Assembly (NCBI RefSeq): GCF_900186835.1
Contig: NZ_LT906448.1
Coordinates: 2,022,001-2,086,000, forward strand
Direction: 5' to 3'
Origin: Pasteurella dagmatis
Lineage (GTDB): Bacteria > Pseudomonadota > Gammaproteobacteria > Enterobacterales > Pasteurellaceae
DNA: 64,000 nt
Of the stretch, positions 33,902 through 43,769 are shown piece after piece. The notes under the pieces are model-generated. The model had not been told where the DNA came from. It searched no databases and worked only from the letters and a program-made list of their open reading frames with translations. Position 1 is the first letter of the stretch, and every line of letters begins with the position of its first letter. The translations under genes and the position numbers were made by a program.

Positions 33902-35362
33902 ATGTCAGAAATTCAAACGTTACAACCTGCCAGATTATGGAAATGGTTTGACCAGATTTGTGCAATACCGCATCCGTCTTATAAAGAAGAACAAATCGCA
34001 CAATTTATTTTAGCTTGGGCGAAAGATAAAGGCTTTTATGCGGAGCGTGATGAGGTTGGTAACATTCTGATTCGTAAACCGGCAACAGCTGGAATGGAAA
34101 AGCACACCGCAGTGGCATTACAAGCACATTTGGATATGGTACCACAAGCAAATGAAGGTACAGTTCACGATTTCGCCAAAGATCCAATCCAACCTTATAT
34201 TGATGGTGAATGGGTAAAAGCAAAAGGCACAACATTAGGTGCAGACAATGGTATCGGTATGGCATCTGCACTTGCGGTATTAGATAGTGATGATTTAGCA
34301 CATCCACCGCTTGAAGTGTTATTAACAATGACCGAAGAAGCGGGAATGGAAGGTGCGGTTGGTTTACGCCCAAATTGGTTGCAAAGTGAAGTGATGATTA
34401 ATACCGATACCGAAGAAAACGGCGAAATTTATATTGGCTGTGCTGGTGGTGAGAATGCAAATATCTCATTGGAAATTGAACGTGAAGCAAACACGTTCAG
34501 CCAAAGTTATCAAATCGTATTAAAAGGCTTATGTGGTGGTCACTCTGGTGGAGATATTCACACTGGTCGTGCAAATGCAATCAAAGTGTTAGCCCGTTTC
34601 CTTGCGACATTAACTCAAGATCAACCAGAATTTCAGTTTGCACTAAGTGAAATCCGTGGTGGTTCAATCCGTAACGCCATCCCACGTGAAGCTTTTGCAA
34701 CGTTGGTATTTAATGGCAATGCGGATGTTCTCAAAAGTGCGGTGAAAAATTTCGAAGAAATTTTGAAAGCAGAATTAGCGAAAGTTGAGCCAAACTTAAC
34801 CTTTACTGTACAAGAAACGGAAAAAGCAGAAACGGTATTTACTGCAACCACAACATACAAAGCTATTCACTTATTCAATGCATTGCCAAATGGTGTGATT
34901 CGCAATAGCGATGTGGTGGAAAATGTGGTTGAAAGCTCATTAAGCGTGGGTGTGTTGCGTACAGAAGAAACGCACATTAAAGCAATTATTTTGATTCGTT
35001 CATTGATTCACACGGGTAACCGTTATGTGGGAAGTTTGTTGAAATCATTGACTTCACTAGTCGGTGCTAAAGTAGAATTTTCAGGTTACTACCCGGGTTG
35101 GGAACCGCACGATGATGCACCAATCGTGAAATTAACTGAGAAAGTTTACGCAGAAGTGCTTGGTTATGAGCCAATTGTGAAAGTGATACACGCAGGTTTG
35201 GAATGTGGTCTATTGAAGAAAATTTATCCAAATATAGATATGGTATCGATTGGTCCAACTATCCGGAATGCACATTCGCCAGATGAAAAAGTACATATTC
35301 CCGCAGTACAAATCTACTGGGAATTACTCACTAAAGTGCTTGCAGAAATGCCACAAAAATAA
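33902..35362 (+). CDS. pepD: Aminoacyl-histidine dipeptidase (peptidase D)
   Basis: 486 residues of the M20 metallopeptidase family. Metal-binding motifs are [35 protein letters not shown] and [19 protein letters not shown]. It hydrolyses Xaa-His and other dipeptides in the cytoplasm. AAAGGAGGAATT precedes the ATG. It is divergent from gpt. Confidence 0.97.
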   Translation: MSEIQTLQPARLWKWFDQICAIPHPSYKEEQIAQFILAWAKDKGFYAERDEVGNILIRKPATAGMEKHTAVALQAHLDMVPQANEGTVHDFAKDPIQPYIDGEWVKAKGTTLGADNGIGMASALAVLDSDDLAHPPLEVLLTMTEEAGMEGAVGLRPNWLQSEVMINTDTEENGEIYIGCAGGENANISLEIEREANTFSQSYQIVLKGLCGGHSGGDIHTGRANAIKVLARFLATLTQDQPEFQFALSEIRGGSIRNAIPREAFATLVFNGNADVLKSAVKNFEEILKAELAKVEPNLTFTVQETEKAETVFTATTTYKAIHLFNALPNGVIRNSDVVENVVESSLSVGVLRTEETHIKAIILIRSLIHTGNRYVGSLLKSLTSLVGAKVEFSGYYPGWEPHDDAPIVKLTEKVYAEVLGYEPIVKVIHAGLECGLLKKIYPNIDMVSIGPTIRNAHSPDEKVHIPAVQIYWELLTKVLAEMPQK

Positions 35363-35380
35363 TTCCATCGGTTCTTGCTA

Positions 35381-35424
35381 AGACTACAAAAAAGCAACCT
35401 GTTTAGGTTGCTTTTTTGTAGTCT
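35381..35424. terminator. 20-bp perfect stem terminator between pepD and selB
   Basis: Positions 35381-35400 are the exact reverse complement of 35405-35424 over a 4-base loop, including GCAACCT/AGGTTGC and a T6 run. Serves convergent pepD and selB. Confidence 0.93.
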
Positions 35425-35454
35425 TAAAAAATTTTGTGAAAAATGACCGCACTT

Positions 35455-37329
35455 CTAGGCATCAAAAACATCACCATCTCGCAAAAGATGTAAATTGCCT
35501 TTACGACGCAGAAAGCCACTGCGGTCGTAATATTCAATTAGCTGAACTACTAATTTTCGTCCAAATTGCAATTCATCACGTAGTTGATTCACTGAAATAG
35601 CGCCTTCTTGGGTAATAAAGGCTTTGATTAGTTTTGCATAGGCATAAATGCTTTCGGTGAGGAAAAAACGATCTTTTACAATTGGCGTGAGATAACCCAA
35701 TTTGCCGGCTTTATACAAAAAGTTACGCATTGTAGTTTCTTCTACGGATAAAATTGTGGCAAGATCGCGTACCCAAAATGCTTGTCCTTTTTGCTTTTCA
35801 AATTCTGCTAATACGGCTTGCCACAAGGCTTGTTCCTCACTAGAGAACGCAATTTTATGCTCTGGTAAATGTAACCAACCACGAGTTTGTTGTAACTTAC
35901 CTGTTGATAATAGTTCATCAATAAAATGATTAATCAATTTTTCAGGCTGATTGACACTAGCAATGCGGTATAAACGCGCTTTGCTAATACCTAACTGATC
36001 ATTATGTTGCTCGTGATATTGAGCAAGTGATGTTAATAATTTTTCGGTTTGTTGCTGCCGATAATCTGTATTAAAGCACCACTCTTGGAAACGAATATGC
36101 TGATTCTTCGTAAGAACTTCATCGAGTTTAGCTGCCGTTAATTGTTCTATCCACGCTAAGTTTTTGGCTTCAACCGCTTTATTTTGCAGATAGAGTGCGG
36201 TGCGTTCTTCCTCAGTTTCAGCTTGTAACAGTTGTTGTAAAAAAGATAAGCGACTTTCAGTGCGTTTATAGCGTCTCGGAGAGTGAATTTCTAACACGCT
36301 TGCTCCTGCGACTAGACGTTTTGCATCACCACTGCGCAAAATCAGTTTATCGCCATAAGCTAAAAAGAGCGGCTTTTCTAAAATAATTTCTGCTAAACCT
36401 GCTTGATTTGGGGTGAGGCTTTTGTTGTCTAATAAGCTCAATTTCCCAGTGGTACGTGCGGTTGCGTGGTAAATATGAATGGGCTGGGTTTCATTTAACG
36501 CCATTTCAGCACAGAGTTTTACAGTGATGCGATCTGTGGCTTTTAATGGGGATTGTGCCAATAGCCAATCACCGCGTTCAATTAAAGTGCGGTCTAAATC
36601 AGTATGAATATTTAAAGCTAAGCGTTCGCCACCAACTCCTTGTGTAGCAGGTTGGTTTTGGCTATGGATATTTTTTACACGAACTTTATGTCCGCTAGAT
36701 AAATAAAGATCATCTTCAATCTTAACCGTGCCGGCAAAAGCTGTCCCAGTCACTACAGTACCCGCTCCTTTTACGCTAAACACTCGGTCGATAGCATAGC
36801 GGAATGGTTTTGCAGGATCAGCAAAGGAGGGCAATTTAGTTAAATATTGGCGTAATTCAATAATACCATCACCATTTTTAGCCGATGTTACAAAAAAAGA
36901 TGAATTAGCTAAAATCGTGTAGTTGGTTCTTAACTGTTGTGTAAGTTGTTCTATTTGTGTTTGCGTTGCACGATCGGATTTTGTGATGACGACTAAAATT
37001 TCTTTGAATTGTAGGAGACGTAAAATCGCTAGATGTTCTTCCGTTTGTGCTTGAATGCCTTCATCTGCCGCAACAATTAACATTGCATAATCAATGCCGC
37101 CTAAGCCAGCTAACATATTAGTTAAGAATTTTTCGTGACCTGGCACATCAATGAAACCTAAAGTGCGGTCAATTTTGCCGTTTTTTTCTAAAGGTAAATA
37201 GGCATAGCCTAAATCAATGGTCATTCCACGTTTTTTTTCTTCGGGTAAATGTGCAGTATTTTTTCCAGTTAATGCTTGTAATAAGGCGCTTTTCCCGTGA
37301 TCTACATGACCAGATGTCACAATAATCAT
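35455..37329 (-). CDS. selB: Selenocysteine-specific elongation factor
   Basis: 624 residues. GTPase motifs are GHVDHGKSALL, DVPGHEKF and VITKSD. EF-Tu-like domains 2 and 3 are followed by a C-terminal row of winged helices (about 380-624) that bind the SECIS hairpin. It delivers Sec-tRNA to UGA codons. It is separated from selA by a nucleoside hydrolase gene on the other strand. Confidence 0.97.
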   Translation of the reverse strand: MIIVTSGHVDHGKSALLQALTGKNTAHLPEEKKRGMTIDLGYAYLPLEKNGKIDRTLGFIDVPGHEKFLTNMLAGLGGIDYAMLIVAADEGIQAQTEEHLAILRLLQFKEILVVITKSDRATQTQIEQLTQQLRTNYTILANSSFFVTSAKNGDGIIELRQYLTKLPSFADPAKPFRYAIDRVFSVKGAGTVVTGTAFAGTVKIEDDLYLSSGHKVRVKNIHSQNQPATQGVGGERLALNIHTDLDRTLIERGDWLLAQSPLKATDRITVKLCAEMALNETQPIHIYHATARTTGKLSLLDNKSLTPNQAGLAEIILEKPLFLAYGDKLILRSGDAKRLVAGASVLEIHSPRRYKRTESRLSFLQQLLQAETEEERTALYLQNKAVEAKNLAWIEQLTAAKLDEVLTKNQHIRFQEWCFNTDYRQQQTEKLLTSLAQYHEQHNDQLGISKARLYRIASVNQPEKLINHFIDELLSTGKLQQTRGWLHLPEHKIAFSSEEQALWQAVLAEFEKQKGQAFWVRDLATILSVEETTMRNFLYKAGKLGYLTPIVKDRFFLTESIYAYAKLIKAFITQEGAISVNQLRDELQFGRKLVVQLIEYYDRSGFLRRKGNLHLLRDGDVFDA

Positions 37330-37434
37330 CTACTTTTCCTCAACGTCTTTTTGCCTGAATTCTAACATTTAAGGCGCAAATAAGTAGTTTTTTCTTCATT
37401 TCTGATAAAACAAAAAAACACACATTGATGATGT

Positions 37435-37450
37435 TGTGATCTCGTTCACA
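37435..37450 (+). promoter_or_regulatory. Perfect CRP site and class II promoter of the nucleoside hydrolase
   Basis: TGTGA-N6-TCACA is an exact CRP consensus. TAAGAT at 37474-37479 is a plausible -10, which would put the site centre near -42, the class II activation position. Confidence 0.8.
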
Positions 37451-37550
37451 GTTCCTCATTGAAAAGATTGTGATAAGATGGAATTATCTCTACTCTGAGT
37501 AATTGAAATTTCAAAAAGAAACAAACTCTTATCTTCCACAGAGGTAGCCA

Positions 37551-38483
37551 ATGAAAAAGATTATTTTAGACTGTGACCCCGGCCATGATGATGCGATTGC
37601 GATTTTACTTGCCCATGGAAACCCTGAAATTGATTTATTAGCGATTACTACTGTTGTTGGTAACCAAACTTTAGAAAAAGTTAGTCGTAATGCGTTAGCC
37701 GTTGCTGAAATCGCCAATATCATTGGTGTGCCTATTGCGAAAGGCTGTGTACGTCCTTTAGTACGTGAAGTGGAAGTCGCTCCTAACATTCATGGTGAAT
37801 CGGGTATGGATGGTCCTGTTTTGCCAGAGCCAACTTTAACGTTAGATCCTCGCCATGCAGTAGATTTGATTATTGAATTAGTGATGAGTCATCCAGCAAA
37901 AACTATTACATTAGTACCTACAGGTGGGTTGACGAATATAGCCATGGCAGTGCGTAAAGAACCACGAATTGTAGAGCGAGTGAAAGAGGTGGTATTAATG
38001 GGTGGCGGCTATCATACAGGGAACTGGAGCGCAGTAGCCGAATTTAATATTAAAATTGATCCTGAAGCGGCACATATTGTGTTTAATGAAAAATGGAAAG
38101 TCACAATGGTTGGTTTAGACTTAACACACCAAGCACTTGCTACTCCAGATGTTGTTGAGAAAATTGCGCAAATTCCAACCAAACCAGCGAAGTTTGTGCT
38201 CGAACTGCTCGAGTTTTTCGGCAAAATGTATAAACAAGCACAAGGTTTTGATTATCCGCCAGTGCATGATCCTTGTGCGGTAGCTTATGTGATCGATCCA
38301 AGTGTTTGCACAACAAAAGCTGTGCCAGTCAATATTGAACTGACAGGTACACATACATTAGGTATGACAGTAGCCGATTTCCGTTACCCTATTCCTGAAA
38401 ATTGCCATACACAAGTGGCAATGAAATTAGACAAAGATAAATTCTGGGGGCTGATTTACGATGCACTAAAACGCATTGGTTAA
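37551..38483 (+). CDS. Pyrimidine-type ribonucleoside hydrolase (IunH/RihA family)
   Basis: 310 residues. The calcium-binding signature DCDPGHDDAIAILLAHG opens the protein, with VPTGGLTNIAMAV, GGGYHTGNWSAVAEFNIKIDPEAA and the C-terminal HDPCAVAYVIDP. It hydrolyses ribonucleosides to base and ribose. RihA against RihB cannot be separated with confidence. CRP control (site above) fits a carbon and nitrogen salvage role. Confidence 0.9.
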   Translation: MKKIILDCDPGHDDAIAILLAHGNPEIDLLAITTVVGNQTLEKVSRNALAVAEIANIIGVPIAKGCVRPLVREVEVAPNIHGESGMDGPVLPEPTLTLDPRHAVDLIIELVMSHPAKTITLVPTGGLTNIAMAVRKEPRIVERVKEVVLMGGGYHTGNWSAVAEFNIKIDPEAAHIVFNEKWKVTMVGLDLTHQALATPDVVEKIAQIPTKPAKFVLELLEFFGKMYKQAQGFDYPPVHDPCAVAYVIDPSVCTTKAVPVNIELTGTHTLGMTVADFRYPIPENCHTQVAMKLDKDKFWGLIYDALKRIG

Positions 38484-38501
38484 TGCTAAGAGAATAAAAA
38501 A

Positions 38502-38530
38502 GAAGGGGCAATGTAAAAATGCCCTTTTGT
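38502..38530 (+). terminator. Terminator of the nucleoside hydrolase gene
   Basis: AAGGGGCA and TGCCCTTTT pair with one G-T pair over a 9-base loop. Confidence 0.65.
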
Positions 38531-38544
38531 TATTTAAATGTATT

Positions 38545-39927
38545 TTAAAGCTGTTTAACGGTTTCTAATAAGAGCGCTAAACTGGCAAGACTGCGTAAAT
38601 CGAGCCAGATTTTTTCTTTTTCTACTCGGCAAATAATTGGCTGGGGTAAACGTTTAAAACGTTGTAAAAGTGCGGTCAGTTTCCCCGGAATTTCTGTCGA
38701 AATCGTGACAGCAACAGAGGGAATTATCGCTAACGGTTGCGAACCGCTGCCAATTTGTGCCGAACTGTCTTCAATTTGCAGTAAATAATCAGTGCCTAAT
38801 TTTTCTTGTAACGCAGTTTTTAGCTGTTCTGCTTTGGCGAGTAACTCATTGACAGGTTGGGTCAGCAAATAAAGTGCGGTCAGTTTTTCACTTAATTTTT
38901 CAGGCTGTAAATATAAACGCAGTGTCGCTTCCAAGCCTGCTAAAATCACTTTATCGCAACGCAATGCTCTTTTTAGTGGATGGGATTGCAGGCGATCAAT
39001 CCATGCTTTTTTCCCGACAATAATGCCAGCTTGCGGACCACCTAATAATTTATCCCCTGAGAAAGAAATTAAATCCACCCCTTGCGCCCATTTTTCTTGT
39101 ACAGTCGGCTCTGAAGGTAGTCCATATTGGCTTAAGTCCACTAAAGCACCGCTACCAAGATCCGTTATTACTGGCAGATTAAATTCATTCGCTAACTTAA
39201 CTAATTCTTGTTCAGATACAGATTTTGTAAAACCACAAATTTGATAATTACTGCTATGCACTTTCATTAAAAATGCCGTATTTTCGTTAATTGCGTTGCG
39301 ATAATCACTTAAATGGGTACGATTGGTCGTGCCGACTTCAACTAATTTACAACCCGCCTGTTGCATAATATCAGGAATACGAAATGCACCACCAATTTCG
39401 ATCAATTCTCCTCGCGAAATAATCACTTCTTTGCCTTGCGCAAAGGTGGCTAACATTAATAAAACTGCTGCAGCATTATTATTGACCACACAAGCCGCTT
39501 CTGCACCAGTTAACTGACCGAGTAATTCACTAATATAATGATCTCGATGGCTACGTTTGCCCGTATCCAAATCATATTCCAATGCCACATTTTGTTGCAT
39601 CGCAGTCAAGGCCGCTTGTTGTGCTACTTCTGACCACAACGCACGCCCCAAATTGGTATGTAATACGGTGCCTGTTAAATTATATACAGATTGAATATTG
39701 ACTTGCTGTTGTTGCTGTAATTTGTTGCGAATAGTTTCAATTGTGTATTTAAAATCGGTAAAAAAGTGCGGTAATTTATTTTCATTTTTTATACTTTCAC
39801 GCCCTTGCTCGATTAATTGACGGCAAATATTGACTACCGCTGAATGCCCAAATTCAGTAATTAGTGTCACACCATCAGCTGTTTTTAAGATTTTATCGAC
39901 AGAAGGAAGGCTTTGATAAAGAGACAT
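38545..39927 (-). CDS. selA: L-seryl-tRNA(Sec) selenium transferase
   Basis: 460 residues from [19 protein letters not shown], collinear with E. coli SelA (463). [44 protein letters not shown] and the PLP lysine in [14 protein letters not shown] are present. It converts Ser-tRNA(Sec) to Sec-tRNA(Sec). An AGGAATAAGA site selects 39927 over a longer frame to 40002. It is next to its substrate tRNA gene selC. Confidence 0.97.
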   Translation of the reverse strand: MSLYQSLPSVDKILKTADGVTLITEFGHSAVVNICRQLIEQGRESIKNENKLPHFFTDFKYTIETIRNKLQQQQQVNIQSVYNLTGTVLHTNLGRALWSEVAQQAALTAMQQNVALEYDLDTGKRSHRDHYISELLGQLTGAEAACVVNNNAAAVLLMLATFAQGKEVIISRGELIEIGGAFRIPDIMQQAGCKLVEVGTTNRTHLSDYRNAINENTAFLMKVHSSNYQICGFTKSVSEQELVKLANEFNLPVITDLGSGALVDLSQYGLPSEPTVQEKWAQGVDLISFSGDKLLGGPQAGIIVGKKAWIDRLQSHPLKRALRCDKVILAGLEATLRLYLQPEKLSEKLTALYLLTQPVNELLAKAEQLKTALQEKLGTDYLLQIEDSSAQIGSGSQPLAIIPSVAVTISTEIPGKLTALLQRFKRLPQPIICRVEKEKIWLDLRSLASLALLLETVKQL

Positions 39928-40068
39928 TCTTATTCCTATTTTGTAGATCAAATTAGCTAAATCATACTCGTTTTCTACTGAAAATTCAGTATTCATAAAC
40001 AAGAAAACCGAATTTTGTGATGTGGTTAAAAAAGTGCGGTAAGTTTTATGAAAATTTTAGCTTATGGC

Positions 40069-40097
40069 TTGAATCAAATAGTTATTTGCGTTAAAGT
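40069..40097 (+). promoter_or_regulatory. Candidate selC promoter
   Basis: TTGAAT and TAAAGT separated by 17 bases, ending 18 bases before the tRNA 5' end. Confidence 0.45.
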
Positions 40098-40115
40098 TCA
40101 AACACTTTCCTATTT

Positions 40116-40210
40116 GGAAGATCGTCGTTTCCGGTGAAGCGGCAGGACTTCAAATCCTGTTGAGGTTGCCAGCAATCTCGGGTGGGTTCGACTCCCATGA
40201 TCTTCCGCCA
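40116..40210 (+). tRNA. selC: tRNA-Sec (anticodon TCA), with encoded CCA
   Basis: 95 bases including CCA. The 8-bp acceptor stem GGAAGATC/GATCTTCC, the long variable arm, the anticodon arm GGACTTCAAATCC and the GGTTCGACTCC T-arm follow the bacterial tRNA-Sec pattern. It is the attachment site of the island on its 3' side, and its coding sequence is kept intact. Confidence 0.97.
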
Positions 40211-40234
40211 ATCCATAAATCAATCTTCATCAAA
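40190..40234 (+). repeat. Left attachment repeat (attL) overlapping the selC 3' end
   Basis: The 45 bases from the T-arm GACTCCCATG through CCGCCAATCC and on to CATCAAA recur at 56091-56134 with one T missing. This defines the island ends. Confidence 0.9.
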
Positions 40235-40332
40235 CCTCACCAAAATAATTAATAAAACCCAGTAAAATCAAGGTTTATCGCATTTTATATAGTGCAAAAT
40301 TAATCAAACTTATTCATTCTAACCCACATTTT

Positions 40333-40504
40333 TAGTACTATAAATAGTACTATAATTTTAGAAAGAACCCATTTTAGTACTATTTACTCCCAAAATAAGA
40401 AAATAAAACTTTCAAATTATAGTACTAAAAAACGCATAAAGCCTTTTATAACAAGGTTTGAAATGGTTTAGTACTATAATTCTCCCATTCAAAAAATAGT
40501 ACTA
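40333..40504. repeat. Six TAGTACTA boxes upstream of the integrase (candidate arm-type sites)
   Basis: The palindrome TAGTACTA begins at 40333, 40345, 40375, 40420, 40469 and 40497, usually followed by T or A tracts. Two more copies lie next to attR. They fill the 342-base gap between selC and the integrase, which holds no gene. Confidence 0.75.
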
Positions 40505-40552
40505 TCTTGAGTATGTTTTCTAAAAATAACTCTTTCTACATGGAGTTTTTTT

Positions 40553-41836
40553 ATGGCTAGATTAGTGAAGAAACTAACAGACAGCGAGATTAAAAACGCA
40601 AAAGCGAGCAGCAAACCACTATATGATGGTGAAGGGCTATTTTTAGAAGTATCACGTAAAGGGGCTAAGTTGTGGCGTTTTAGATACGCCCAACCCTACA
40701 CCAAAAAACGCACTACAATTAGCTTAGGTACTTATCCTGATTTATCCCTATCACAAGCCAGAGCCAAGCGTGATGAATATAACGCCTTGCTGGCTAATAA
40801 TATCGACCCACAAACCTACCGTAAGCAACAAGAACAAGCACAGGCGGATAAACTAAATCGCACCTTTGAGAAGATAGCTAAAGCGTGGTTTGAAGATAGA
40901 AAGATAAAGGCTAATTTTTCAGAACGCACAGCTAAAGATACGTGGGCTTTATTTGAGCGCCATTTGCTCCCACGCTTTGCCAGTTATCCAATATCAGAAA
41001 TCACGCCACTTATCGCCATTAATGCGCTTAAACCACTTGAGAAAGAGGGCAAGTTAGAAACCGTTAAAAAGATTATTGGCAACATTAACAATGTAATGCG
41101 GTTCGCACTTCATAGGGGATTGATTGCGCATAATCCGTTAGCAGAAATAGGCAAGGAATTTGATAAGCCAGTATCTAAGGGAATGAATACTATCACCCCT
41201 GAAGAATTAAGCGAGTTTTTACAAGGCTTTTACAAAGCAAGAGATGAAAGGCGTTTTAATCCGTTTTCATTTTATGCGGTTATGCTGGTGGTATTGACTG
41301 GTGGACGACCGTCTGAAATAGCCAAAGCGAAATGGGCGGATATTCATTACAAAGAGAAAACGTGGATCTACCGAGTCCAAAAAGGCAATAAGAATCTACC
41401 AGAGGGGAGAGAACACGTAGTAACACTATCACGCCAAGCAATTGGGATATTTAATAAAATGCAGCAGTTACACACCGCACTTGGCATTGAGAGTGAATTT
41501 GTGTTTGCCAGTTTAACAGCGAAAAGCGGTCATTTAAGCATTGAGGCAATGCGAAAAGCCATTATCAAGGGGATAGGGGAAAAACGCCTTACTACGCACG
41601 GCATACGCCATTTATTCAGCACGTCATTAAACGAGAAAGACTACAAAGCAGACTGGATAGAAAGAGCCTTATCACACAAGCAAAATAAAGATAAAAACCA
41701 AATTAGACGTACCTATGATAAATCCTTGTATCTCTCACAAAGGGCGGTGATGTTACAAGAATGGGCGGATTATGTAGAAAGTCAGGCACCAGAACCAATT
41801 ATTCCACCACCAAAACACCTGAAAATTGTTGCTTAA
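40553..41836 (+). CDS. int: Tyrosine recombinase integrase, P4 type
   Basis: 427 residues. The N-terminal DUF4102-type domain (LTDSEIKNAKASSKPLYDGEGLFLEV, LGTYPDLSLSQARAK) is followed by a SAM-like core-binding domain and a catalytic domain. Active-site residues are Arg in LTGGRPSEIAKAKW (about 250), HGIRHLFST (about 348) and Tyr in IRRTYDKS (about 388). It mediates integration at selC. The ORF looks intact, so recombination activity may remain. Confidence 0.95.
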   Translation: MARLVKKLTDSEIKNAKASSKPLYDGEGLFLEVSRKGAKLWRFRYAQPYTKKRTTISLGTYPDLSLSQARAKRDEYNALLANNIDPQTYRKQQEQAQADKLNRTFEKIAKAWFEDRKIKANFSERTAKDTWALFERHLLPRFASYPISEITPLIAINALKPLEKEGKLETVKKIIGNINNVMRFALHRGLIAHNPLAEIGKEFDKPVSKGMNTITPEELSEFLQGFYKARDERRFNPFSFYAVMLVVLTGGRPSEIAKAKWADIHYKEKTWIYRVQKGNKNLPEGREHVVTLSRQAIGIFNKMQQLHTALGIESEFVFASLTAKSGHLSIEAMRKAIIKGIGEKRLTTHGIRHLFSTSLNEKDYKADWIERALSHKQNKDKNQIRRTYDKSLYLSQRAVMLQEWADYVESQAPEPIIPPPKHLKIVA

Positions 41837-41904
41837 ATAGTCAGATTATACAGTATTGAACTGTATATTTTGGTGCGGTATTATTCACCATATATAACCA
41901 AATA

Positions 41905-41998
41905 TGCGCAACTAGGAGCGGACTAATTACCCGAGCCGAAAGAGAACAACCCTATTTGTTCTTTGTTGCGCACCAACTAAATAGGGCAACGTATAGGG
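41905..41998 (+). other. Structured leader upstream of the 311-residue gene
   Basis: TGCGCAAC (41905-41912) can pair with GTTGCGCA (41965-41972), and CCCTATTT (41950-41957) with AAATAGGG (41979-41986). The two stems interleave, which is a pseudoknot arrangement. A local hairpin GAACAA/TTGTTC (41944-41961) exposes CCCTAT in its loop. It ends at the ribosome site AGGGA. Confidence 0.5.
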
Positions 41999-42005
41999 AC
42001 GTAAT

Positions 42006-42941
42006 GTGTTATTTCTTAAAAGTACATATTCAGTAAATGAAACCGTTCAATTATTAAATGAGTATTTTTCAGTAGAAACATTTAAAACAAAAGATATTCT
42101 TGATTTGTTTTTTGAAGGAAGTCTTAACTTTTCTTTAAGGTGTTCATTTTTTAGAGCCGAAGATGAAGAATGCTTCCTTTCAATCAATGGAGAAAGTAAA
42201 GAAATATTTTGTAATATCTCAATCTATGGAATCCCAAGCAAAAAAGAATCAATAAGTGTGAGTGATAGTTACGCAGAAATCTTTGTGAATAGCGTAGACT
42301 GTTTTGTAGGGGAAGGATTATTTAATATTCTCCCAGAAGGTTCTAAATATATAAAGGATGAAGGGGGAGAACCATTTTCCATTTACATAAAGCAGTTAGG
42401 GTTTATCGAATATGCTAATACGGATGTATATCCTAATAAATACAGGAATAGAGTAGGAATAGTGAATGTGTTATTTGAAGAAGGTGGAGTGGTTGCAAAT
42501 ATTTCATCTGTTGTTATTGAGAGTAAGAGCCTTTTAGACTGTATAGAAATATTGCAACACAGAAATAAGTCAATTAATTATAGACTGGGTTCTTCATCTG
42601 ATAAGTCCCTAGTGGATAAATTACAGACTGAAAATGTAGAGCTTAAATCTGAAAATAAGAATTTACAAGAATACATTACAGTGCTTGAAAATGAAAATCA
42701 GAGCCTTAGAGATAGCAACCAAATATTATCTGCTGTGGAATATGCTGGAGATATTCCAATACGAACAGATAAAGATAAATTAGCCTACACTTTCAAACTT
42801 ATCATTCAAAAGAGCGATTTTATAACAAAGAATGATGGAAAGTATCCGACATATAGTGAACTACACACAATGTTAAAGACTACTTACAGAAATCAGCATA
42901 TTCCATCCAAAAACACTCTGAGGAAATACCTTGAACCATAA
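42006..42941 (+). CDS. Unknown protein with central coiled coil
   Basis: 311 residues, GTG start with TATAGGGACGTAAT upstream. The first ~195 residues form a mixed domain I do not recognise. Residues about 200-235 are a coiled coil (LVDKLQTENVELKSENKNLQEY and following heptads). The C-terminal part (GKYPTYSELHTMLKTTYRNQHIPSKNTLRKYLEP) looks like a small helical, possibly DNA-binding, end. It has its own leader and terminator, so it is an independent cargo gene placed between int and alpA. No function is assigned. Confidence 0.7.
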   Translation: MLFLKSTYSVNETVQLLNEYFSVETFKTKDILDLFFEGSLNFSLRCSFFRAEDEECFLSINGESKEIFCNISIYGIPSKKESISVSDSYAEIFVNSVDCFVGEGLFNILPEGSKYIKDEGGEPFSIYIKQLGFIEYANTDVYPNKYRNRVGIVNVLFEEGGVVANISSVVIESKSLLDCIEILQHRNKSINYRLGSSSDKSLVDKLQTENVELKSENKNLQEYITVLENENQSLRDSNQILSAVEYAGDIPIRTDKDKLAYTFKLIIQKSDFITKNDGKYPTYSELHTMLKTTYRNQHIPSKNTLRKYLEP

Positions 42942-42943
42942 TT

Positions 42944-42969
42944 AATACCGCCTACTTAGGCGGTATTTT
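42944..42969 (+). terminator. Terminator of the coiled-coil gene
   Basis: AATACCGCC pairs with GGCGGTATT over a 6-base loop, then TTTTG. Confidence 0.85.
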
Positions 42970-42992
42970 GTATTTTAATCCTATCCAAAACA

Positions 42993-43041
42993 GTTCATTT
43001 GTTCATTGAACTTGTTCAATTGTTCATTTTCCCCCTGAACT
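42993..43041. promoter_or_regulatory. GTTCA/TGAAC operator cluster upstream of alpA
   Basis: GTTCA occurs at 42993, 43001, 43014 and 43022, and TGAAC at 43007 and 43036. They form overlapping inverted pairs such as GTTCATTGAAC. This looks like a repressor or activator array controlling the satellite regulatory operon. Confidence 0.55.
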
Positions 43042-43122
43042 AATCCCATATCGCCAAAATACTCCCAAGCAAAATGAAATACTTTGCTTAATTTTAATTA
43101 ACCAAATTAAAAGGGGGTATTT

Positions 43123-43320
43123 ATGAGTACTACTCAAACCAATCAAACACCAATCAAAAAATACTATTCCATTAATGAGCTAACCGCACTTGGTATTGGC
43201 TCACGTACCAAAATTGACCGCTTAGCAAAACAGGGCTTACTCAAAAAAATCAAAATCGGTGGTTCTGTGCGTTTTAGTGCTGATGAGGTCAATGCCTTTA
43301 TTCAATCCACTAACGCATAA
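43123..43320 (+). CDS. AlpA-like HTH regulator / excisionase
   Basis: 65 residues with the MerR/AlpA-type winged helix (YYSINELTALGIGSRTKIDRLAKQGLLKKIKIGGSVRFSADEVNAFI). In P4-like elements and Gram-negative PICIs such proteins activate excision and satellite genes or act as excisionase. AAAGGGGG precedes the ATG. First gene of a compact run to 45.2 kb. Confidence 0.85.
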   Translation: MSTTQTNQTPIKKYYSINELTALGIGSRTKIDRLAKQGLLKKIKIGGSVRFSADEVNAFIQSTNA

Positions 43321-43329
43321 GGGGGAATT

Positions 43330-43752
43330 ATGGAAGGTGATCAATATCTAGCGAGTTTTAACTTTCCAGCAATGGAACGTAAGCCAAAAGTAGCTGGCTT
43401 AGCTGTGCTATTGGGTGAGGTTAGTGAACTTGAATTACAAAAAATCTGTTTTAACCGTTCTTTGCGTAATGAGATTAATCAACTCGAGGAGCAAAACGAT
43501 ATTTCATTTGTGCGAGTGGAACGCAAGGGGGTATACGGTGGCGTTTATCTCTCTTACCGAGTAGCAAGTGCGAAAGATTGCGAGAAGTTAGCCAAGTATT
43601 ACAACCTGAAAGCAAGCCAGCGAGGTTATAAGCCACTCTCACAGGCAGATATTAACGAAGCAATGAATCGTTTTCATTATGTCGATCCTTTGGCGGTGGT
43701 GGACGGTGAAAGAGTTGTACAAAAGCCATCACGTACAAAAGCCAATATTTAG
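43330..43752 (+). CDS. Unknown satellite protein
   Basis: 140 residues, starting 9 bases after alpA with AAGGGGGAATT as ribosome site. No domain is recognised. The middle part has charged helices (RSLRNEINQLEEQND) and a beta-rich GVYGGVYLSYRV. Position suggests a regulatory or replication accessory role. Function unassigned. Confidence 0.7.
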   Translation: MEGDQYLASFNFPAMERKPKVAGLAVLLGEVSELELQKICFNRSLRNEINQLEEQNDISFVRVERKGVYGGVYLSYRVASAKDCEKLAKYYNLKASQRGYKPLSQADINEAMNRFHYVDPLAVVDGERVVQKPSRTKANI

Positions 43753-43769
43753 CGCATAGCGAGGATTTA

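Noticed and set aside
34005-34373. Minus-strand frame inside pepD
   Set aside because: Shadow frame of a well-conserved peptidase gene; His- and Leu-rich composition is typical of antisense reading.
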